A stretch of 14,146 bases of DNA, taken from the NCBI GenBank assembly GCA_016282055.1, contig JAEEJT010000050.1, positions 1-14,146 on the forward strand, in the 5' to 3' direction. Shown here in pieces: positions 7,501 through 12,352 of the stretch. Origin of the DNA: Bacilli bacterium (GTDB lineage Bacteria > Bacillota_I > Bacilli_A > ML615J-28 > CAG-698). Within the stretch, counting starts at the first letter, position 1. Each line of letters opens with the position of its first letter. Both the position numbers and the translations under genes were made by a program. The notes under the pieces are model-generated. The model was not told the origin of the DNA. It saw only the letters and a program-made list of their open reading frames with translations, and made no database searches.

Positions 7501-7703
7501 TATTATTAAATGCATTTGATAAAGCTACTGGTATTCCTGAAGTGCCTGGAAGTTACTATATTAACAGAAACTTAGAAAATGCTATTCGTGAAGTAATTAA
7601 TAATGATTCTAATGCTAGAGAAACTTTAGCTGAATACGTTGAATTAATTAACGATGAAATTACTCGTAAACGTACTGAGTTTGGCTTAGAATTAACAGAG
7701 TAG
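4512..7703 (+). CDS. Giant membrane-anchored extracellular solute-binding protein with two carbohydrate-binding-like domains
   Basis: Ligand-capturing component of a carbohydrate ABC importer, fused to extra surface domains; at 1063 residues it is over twice the size of a usual sugar-binding protein. A basic N-terminus leads to one hydrophobic segment (about 24-46) without a lipobox, so it is probably held by this anchor. Two beta-sandwich, CBM-like modules follow: about 105-290 (DYTFTAPKTGLYYIKVYY, GNDIKPSQ, FKEGVNTISF) and about 320-485 (ISWDINVNEDGFYKL, LTKGTHKITL). A helical linker spans about 505-640. The type 1 solute-binding domain fills about 655-1060, with GTGPDV (715-720), VNYYVMFYRTDIFEKYGLP (776-794), PETWEDV (796-802) and the C-terminal helix region ASWAFLKFWTS (946-956). 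Both permeases lie directly downstream. The architecture matches large solute-binding proteins I recall from Paenibacillus and Clostridia. The sugar bound is unknown; the GH20 gene ahead suggests an N-acetylhexosamine-containing glycan. The start is probably the second ATG at 4515. Confidence 0.9.
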   Translation: MMEKQRKNPQLMTDVKKVKYGKKIFLYSILAALVIFLGYSIISSFVDKDHIYANCVATDESIPTGDYQRYLKRLNEIGISSTDIRKYSLDEEPYKTRLASLTNTNLESNIVIDGNSGELNNENIDQHAEKNWPSSSDDVNKYAQYLNGDTGYKTSESGRIDYTFTAPKTGLYYIKVYYFIPSGKGSNVERSILINGETLFTDLLSISFSRIYKDTEDTERGNNFFRQDINGNDIKPSQTEIFEYRSTYIRDNSGYVNKPFMIYFKEGVNTISFVGVRDTIVITKLEVCNVNSYKVSSYSEYYESMVAKTNKTKDSVKNTLVKYETEDPSIRTSSSQTLYPVSDRTSANNYPSHPVKTKYNAIGGSKWTTCGDSISWDINVNEDGFYKLAFRTKQNLSRGMFCTRVLYIDDEVPFDEAYNCRFFYSSDYNITTIGSENEPYYIYLTKGTHKITLQASLGGYADAISEVQQVMDDLNDLYLKIIGLCGTNPDDYTNYHLYGDNARITPDDLGRNMQEIFSDSAVTLYNVSQYITKLNGEKSSLNNSLDILVNQIGGNIEVDGKIKDFGGFATNPKNVTKNLSTFKSNLSNLGTWVSNVKEQSLTIESFYLLSEDQTKALPRANETFFVGAWFNIRSFFLSFFFDYESIGVTTKEGFEREIEVWFLTGTESGREQANVVKSLIDQYFIYNTEKYKDYECNVILKVLAPAVLLPATLAGTGPDVAINVDSTIPVNYALRDAIYNLKLQPDFDQVVSERFTSEEMVPFEYDGGYYALPNTVNYYVMFYRTDIFEKYGLPVPETWEDVIKLLPDLQVYNLSFYLPFEGAGSQMFATLLYQRGGKFYTPKHTACDFSTEVAKQTFEQWCSFFNDYSFDKAANFSNRFRSGEMPIGISNFSLFNTLAVFAPEIAGKWDFAEIPGYRDSEGNLNRTSAMTETGVIILNSSKDYDASWAFLKFWTSTEIQILFANEIESILGQGARYNTANRYAMESMTWSKKELDVLLNAFDKATGIPEVPGSYYINRNLENAIREVINNDSNARETLAEYVELINDEITRKRTEFGLELTE

Positions 7704-7716
7704 AAAGGATTTTAAC

Positions 7717-8709
7717 ATGGAAAATATTAGTGATAACAAAATTAATAAAGAAAATCTATGGACTAAAATCCGTAACTTCTTTAAGAAAACAAGTAATAAT
7801 ATTGATCAATGGAGTAGAAAGAAACCATTAAGAAGAAAACTATTTATTAATAGAAGATTATACTTAATGATGTTTCCTTACTTGCTATTGTTCTTTGCTT
7901 TTACTATTTTACCTGTATTAATGAGCTTATTCTTCAGTTTTACAGATTTTAATATGTTACAAGCTCCACATTGGAGAGGAATACAAAATTATTTAGATTT
8001 ATTCTTAGAGGATGCAATCTTTATTACAGCTATTAAAAATACTTTAATTATAGCTGTAATAGTTGGTCCTGGTGGATATTTACTTTCATTTGTATTTGCT
8101 TGGTTGATTAATGAACTACCAAATGTATTACGTGTTATCTTTACATTTGTATTCTATGCTCCTGCTTTAACTGGTGCTGTAGCTATTTGGTCAATTATAT
8201 TTAGTAGTGATTATTATGGTTATGCAAACTCAATATTAATCTCTATGAGTATAATTTCTGAACCAATTACTTGGTTAAAAGATGCTAAATATATTTTGCC
8301 TATTATAATTGTTGTACAATTATGGACTAGCCTTGGTGTTAATTTCTTAACTCTTATTGCTGGTTTAAAAGGTGTAGATAAAGAATTATATGAAGCTGGT
8401 GCTATTGATGGTGTTAGAAATAGATGGCAAGAGTTATGGTATATAACACTTCCTTGTATGAAAGAACAATTATTATTCTCTGCCGTTATTCAAATTTCTA
8501 ATACATTAGGTGTTGGTGCTTATACGACTGCATTGTGTGGATTCCCATCTGTTCAATATGCTGGTCATACTATTGTTAATCATTTAACAGATTATACAAG
8601 TTCAAGATATGAATTAGGTTATGCTTCTGCTATTGCAACATTATTGTTCTTAGCAGCAATTGGTTTAAATAAACTAATTAAGAAATTAATCGGAAAGTTA
8701 GGTTCATGA
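7717..8709 (+). CDS. Carbohydrate ABC transporter permease, MalF/UgpA type
   Basis: First of two membrane subunits forming the channel of the sugar importer. After about 48 mostly hydrophilic, basic residues comes the first membrane span (about 49-74: LMMFPYLLLFF). The typical LPVLMSLFFSFTDFNM and NYLDLF follow, then five further spans (about 108-132, 137-162, 191-215, 252-275, 300-317). The EAA loop that docks the ATPase is at 224-247 (ELYEAGAIDG with the matching ITLPCMKEQL). The AAAGGA ribosome binding site (7704-7709) stands 7 bases before the ATG, 13 bases after the solute-binding protein stop. The stop is TGA, the only one among the complete genes of the window; reading through it would add just five residues before TAA. 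The pairing with the second permease and preceding solute-binding protein makes the assignment secure; the substrate is not visible. Confidence 0.95.
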   Translation: MENISDNKINKENLWTKIRNFFKKTSNNIDQWSRKKPLRRKLFINRRLYLMMFPYLLLFFAFTILPVLMSLFFSFTDFNMLQAPHWRGIQNYLDLFLEDAIFITAIKNTLIIAVIVGPGGYLLSFVFAWLINELPNVLRVIFTFVFYAPALTGAVAIWSIIFSSDYYGYANSILISMSIISEPITWLKDAKYILPIIIVVQLWTSLGVNFLTLIAGLKGVDKELYEAGAIDGVRNRWQELWYITLPCMKEQLLFSAVIQISNTLGVGAYTTALCGFPSVQYAGHTIVNHLTDYTSSRYELGYASAIATLLFLAAIGLNKLIKKLIGKLGS

Positions 8710-8710
8710 T

Positions 8711-9703
8711 ATGGCACTTGATAAAAATATAGATACAAATAAGACAACTGCTAATATCGATAAAAATAGTTTAGAAGCAAGAAATAAGAAGAAATCTAAA
8801 CATATAGATACTCGTCCTTTTGCTGAAGTTGATACTTCTAAGATTTTAAGAAAATCTAAGAAGAAAAAACGTATGAATCGTTCTTTAGCTGGAGATATTG
8901 TTTTATTCTTGTTTTTAACACTATGTGGTGTGTTTAGTATAATGCCATTATTACTTATTGTAATGAATGCGTTTAAACCTTTGGATGAAATCTTTAGATT
9001 CCCTCCTACATTCTTTGTTCATAATCCTACAATTAGTAATTTCTCTGACTTGACTGTTGTTCTTGGAACAAGTTTAGTTCCATTCTCAAGATATTTATTT
9101 AATACTATTTTAGTTACTATTGTTGGTACATTCGGACATGTTATTATTGCGTCAATGTGTTCTTATGTATTATCAAGATATAGAGTTCCTGGTGGAAAAG
9201 CAATATTTGCTTTAATAGTTTATACATTGATGTTCCCTGCATCTGTTACAGCTACTCCACATTATATTATCTTAAACTGGTTACATATGATTGATACTCA
9301 ATGGTCATTAATTCTACCTACTATTGGTGGTACTATGGGATTATTCTTAATGAAACAATTTATGGATCAAATTCCTATGGATTTAATTGAGTCTGGTAAG
9401 TTAGATGGTGCTGGTGAGTTTAGAATTTATTTACAAATTGTTATGCCACTAGTTAAACCAGCTTGGGTTACTTTAGTTATTCTTAACTTCCAAAGTTTAT
9501 GGAATTCTACTGGAGCTCAATATATTTATAAAGAAGATTTAAAGATGTTAAGTTATGCAATTAACCAAATTGCATCGGCCGGTGTTGCTCGTCAAGGAAC
9601 AATGTGTGCTGTTCAATTAGTAATGATTGTTGTTCCAATTGCTGTATTTATATTCTCACAAAGCAATGTTATGGAAACAATGGCTCATTCAGGTATGAAG
9701 TAG
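8711..9703 (+). CDS. Carbohydrate ABC transporter permease, MalG/UgpE type
   Basis: Second channel subunit of the importer. An unusually long, lysine-rich cytoplasmic N-terminus of about 60 residues precedes the first span (about 62-86: IVLFLFLTLCGVFSIMPLLL). Typical family landmarks follow: MNAFKPLDEIFRFPP (85-99), RYLFNTILVT (127-136), SYVLSRYRVPGGK (151-163) and MLFP-like LMFPA (173-177). The EAA loop is at about 221-248 (IPMDLIESGKLDGAG with the following IVMPLVKP). It starts one base after the upstream TGA. No strong ribosome binding site is present at the right distance: GGAAAG at 8692-8697 is 13 bases away and AGG at 8700-8702 is 8 bases away. Translation therefore probably depends on coupling to the first permease, which would keep the two subunits in balance. 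Confidence 0.95.
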   Translation: MALDKNIDTNKTTANIDKNSLEARNKKKSKHIDTRPFAEVDTSKILRKSKKKKRMNRSLAGDIVLFLFLTLCGVFSIMPLLLIVMNAFKPLDEIFRFPPTFFVHNPTISNFSDLTVVLGTSLVPFSRYLFNTILVTIVGTFGHVIIASMCSYVLSRYRVPGGKAIFALIVYTLMFPASVTATPHYIILNWLHMIDTQWSLILPTIGGTMGLFLMKQFMDQIPMDLIESGKLDGAGEFRIYLQIVMPLVKPAWVTLVILNFQSLWNSTGAQYIYKEDLKMLSYAINQIASAGVARQGTMCAVQLVMIVVPIAVFIFSQSNVMETMAHSGMK

Positions 9704-9716
9704 AGAGGTCATTACA

Positions 9717-11609
9717 ATGAAGAATAATATAAGAAAAATAGTTTTAATATTAGTTTTATGTTTTGCAACATTTACTGCAATGTTTAGTTTTAAATTAAAC
9801 GTTAATGCTGCTGCAGGATATATGTATGATAGTAATATGCAACCAATTTATTGTAGTGATGGTTTCTCTGTTACTAGTGAAGGTATTTATGGTGTATTAA
9901 GCACTAACTGGGTTAATGGATTTGGTACTGGAAAAGATAATGCTGTTAATGATTTTAATAGTCCAGAAGATATGAGTTTATATACTCTACCTGATGGAAG
10001 TCAAAGATTATATATCGTTGATAGTTCATCAAATAAGTTATTTGTATTTGATGGTACACTTACTTATATTGAGTCAGTTAATAAATTTGATATTAATCCA
10101 TTAAAGTTAACTGAAGAAGAACTTAAAAATGTTAAGACTAAATCAGGTAATGAGAATAAGTCTGTTAATGTGTTTAATAAGATTAGTTATGATGAACAAG
10201 GCAATATGACTTGTACATTAAGTGAAAAAGATAAAGATGGAAATAATATACTTTATTATCCATCTATGCTTGCTTATTATAATAAAAATAATAGTTTGAA
10301 TGAGCAAGGTGTTGAACTTTATGATGCTTATAAATTAAAAGTTAAAAATGATAATTTAACTGTTGAAGAGTTTATTGAATACGAAAAATCAAAACAACCA
10401 TATATTACTGGATTTGGTTTAAAAGGTGTTTGTAGAAAACAAAGACCTCTTAAAGAAAATGGTAAAAATGTATTAGATCCTAATGAAAACTTAGTTATGC
10501 AAGATGTTATTTATCTTTGCGATTCTAATAATGCTCAAGTTATTTTAGTTGATGCTGATACATATGATGTTATTCAAGTTGTTTACGCACCAAGTAGTGC
10601 AGATTATGCAAATAAATTCCAACCTACAAAAGTAGATATTGATTCTACTGGTAGAATGTATATTATTTCTGATGGTGTTTATGAAGGTATCTTATTTATG
10701 ACTTATGAAGGTAACTTCTTAAGATATATTGGATCTACTGTAACTAAATTATCGTTCTGGGAAGCTTTTAAGAGAAACTTTAAAACAGAAGAACAATTAG
10801 CTCAAGAAACTACTATTGTTCAAACTGCTTTTAGAAATCTTTATATTGATGAAGGCGGATTTATTTATACTGTTAGTGGTCCTACTTTAAACGCTAATAA
10901 AACATATAATACTGATGCTATGATTAAGAGAATTAATCAAAGTAATAATGATATTTTAAAGCGTAAAGGATTTAATGTTCCTAAGGGAGATTATATGACT
11001 ACTAAATCTAAAGAGGGTGCTAATAGTAGTCAATTCTATGCAATCACAGTTAATGAGTTTGGTGTTTATACAGTTGTTGATACTAACCAAAATAGATTAT
11101 TTACATATGACTCTGAAGGATATTTATTATATATTTCAGGTGGTAAAGGAAATCAAACAACTGATATTAAACAACCATCTGCTATATGCTATCAAGGTGA
11201 AAATTTATTATTACTTGATAAGGGTAATAAATGTGTTATGAAATATGAGTTAACTGAATTTGCTCGTAAGATTAATAACGCTGTTGAAGCTGAATATAAT
11301 GGTTTATCTAGTGAAGCTAGTAGATACTGGCAAAGTGTTATAACTGATAATCCAGCTTATGAACTTGCTTATTCTGGTGTAGGTAAAAAGTTATATGAAG
11401 AAGGAAGATATGAAGAAGCTATGTCTTACTTCAAGATGGGAAATAATACTAAGTATTATTCAAGAAGTTATAAACAATATCGTGATGGAATTATTAAAAA
11501 ATACTTTCCTACTGTTGTTGTAGCAATATTAGTTGTTAGTGCTGGAACCATTGCGTATAAGAGTTATAAAAAGATTAAAAATAAAAAACTTGTTAAAGGA
11601 GGTAAATAA
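9717..11609 (+). CDS. Secreted NHL-type beta-propeller protein with TPR segment and C-terminal membrane anchor
   Basis: Surface protein of unproven function in the transport operon. A signal peptide covers about 1-32 (KIVLILVLCFATFTAMF, likely cut after VNA at 31). Propeller-like blades follow: SPEDMSLYTLPDGSQRLYIV (82-101), DVIYLCDSNNAQVILVD (263-279), PTKVDIDSTGRMYII (303-317), FRNLYIDEGGFIYTV (372-386), FYAITVNEFGVYTVVDT (440-456) and PSAICYQGENLLLLDKGN (487-504). The P-x-x-hydrophobic...D-x-x-G-x-hydrophobic-Y rhythm is that of NHL repeats. Residues about 515-590 are helical and contain a TPR-like hairpin (AYELAYSGVGKKLYEEGRYEEAMSYF). One membrane span (about 598-614) precedes a short lysine-rich tail, so the propeller and TPR lie outside and the tail inside. 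AGAGG at 9704-9708 is 8 bases before the ATG. A binding or scaffold role beside the solute-binding protein is an inference; an enzymatic propeller (gluconolactonase-like) is possible. Confidence 0.8.
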   Translation: MKNNIRKIVLILVLCFATFTAMFSFKLNVNAAAGYMYDSNMQPIYCSDGFSVTSEGIYGVLSTNWVNGFGTGKDNAVNDFNSPEDMSLYTLPDGSQRLYIVDSSSNKLFVFDGTLTYIESVNKFDINPLKLTEEELKNVKTKSGNENKSVNVFNKISYDEQGNMTCTLSEKDKDGNNILYYPSMLAYYNKNNSLNEQGVELYDAYKLKVKNDNLTVEEFIEYEKSKQPYITGFGLKGVCRKQRPLKENGKNVLDPNENLVMQDVIYLCDSNNAQVILVDADTYDVIQVVYAPSSADYANKFQPTKVDIDSTGRMYIISDGVYEGILFMTYEGNFLRYIGSTVTKLSFWEAFKRNFKTEEQLAQETTIVQTAFRNLYIDEGGFIYTVSGPTLNANKTYNTDAMIKRINQSNNDILKRKGFNVPKGDYMTTKSKEGANSSQFYAITVNEFGVYTVVDTNQNRLFTYDSEGYLLYISGGKGNQTTDIKQPSAICYQGENLLLLDKGNKCVMKYELTEFARKINNAVEAEYNGLSSEASRYWQSVITDNPAYELAYSGVGKKLYEEGRYEEAMSYFKMGNNTKYYSRSYKQYRDGIIKKYFPTVVVAILVVSAGTIAYKSYKKIKNKKLVKGGK

Positions 11610-11614
11610 GAGTG
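11598..11614 (+). promoter_or_regulatory. Strong ribosome binding site supporting a GTG start
   Basis: AAAGGAGGT spans 11595-11603, with its GGAGG core at 11598-11602 and 9 bases before GTG at 11612. It lies inside the last codons of the propeller gene. No ATG at suitable spacing competes, so the Yip1 gene is taken to start with GTG, the only non-ATG start in this window. Confidence 0.7.
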
Positions 11615-12352
11615 AATTCAACTGAAGAAATAACAAACAAAAAGTTTGATTTTAAATTATTCTTTAAGAAGATTCTTATGGGTTTGAAATATTTTAAAGA
11701 TAATGCAATTTCATTCCCTCTATATATATTAGCACATCCTTTAAAGGGTTTTGATGAATTTAAAAGAGATAAAAAAGGAAAAATGTGGGTTGCATTATTT
11801 CTATTATTTTCATTAATAATATTAAATATTGCAAAATACGCATTAACTGGATTTGTTGTAAGTAATGTAAAAGTTACTAGTCTTAATACATTTAAAGAAA
11901 TTTCAACTATTTTATTAGTTGTTGTTGTATTAACAATATCTAACTGGAGTGTAACAACACTATTTGATGGTAAGGGTAAGATGAAAGAAATCTTTATGAT
12001 GATTTGTTATTGTCTATATCCATTAGTTTGGTCTAAGTTTTTTGGATTAATTGTTTCAAATGTTGTTAGTGAAAACGAAAAGGCAATTTATTCTTTAGTT
12101 ATTGGACTTGGTATTTTCTTAATGTGTTATATGGGATTACTTGGTCTAATTTCAATTCATGAATATGGTTTATTGAAATGTGTATTAAGTATTTTAGGAA
12201 CTGCTATTGCTGCAATGATAATATTCTTTATAGGTATTCTTGCATTTGACTTATTCCAAAAGTTATTTGGATTTGCTTATACTATATATCGAGAAATATC
12301 ATTAAGATATTTTATGGTTAATACCACAGGATTCATTGGAGGAATATTATAA
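11612..12352 (+). CDS. Yip1-family integral membrane protein
   Basis: Small polytopic membrane protein of the Yip1 type, 246 residues. A hydrophilic N-terminus with the family-like FPLYILAHPLKGFDEFKRDK (35-54) leads to five predicted spans (about 58-80, 97-115, 127-150, 158-182, 188-212). NWSVTTLFDGKGKMKEIF (111-128), between spans two and three, resembles the conserved N-W-hydrophobic...D-G-x-G loop of bacterial Yip1 proteins. The C-terminus is soluble or amphipathic. The molecular role of bacterial Yip1 proteins is poorly known. Here it lies between two surface proteins of a sugar import operon, which suggests a membrane scaffold or assembly partner; that is inference. Translation starts at GTG with a strong GGAGG upstream, two bases after the propeller gene, and the stop overlaps the next ATG by one base (TAATG). 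Confidence 0.78.
   Translation: MNSTEEITNKKFDFKLFFKKILMGLKYFKDNAISFPLYILAHPLKGFDEFKRDKKGKMWVALFLLFSLIILNIAKYALTGFVVSNVKVTSLNTFKEISTILLVVVVLTISNWSVTTLFDGKGKMKEIFMMICYCLYPLVWSKFFGLIVSNVVSENEKAIYSLVIGLGIFLMCYMGLLGLISIHEYGLLKCVLSILGTAIAAMIIFFIGILAFDLFQKLFGFAYTIYREISLRYFMVNTTGFIGGIL

Noticed and set aside
11017..11241. Open reading frame of 74 codons inside the propeller gene
   Set aside because: Hydrophobic translation from a shifted frame over conserved NHL-like blades; nothing supports independent translation.
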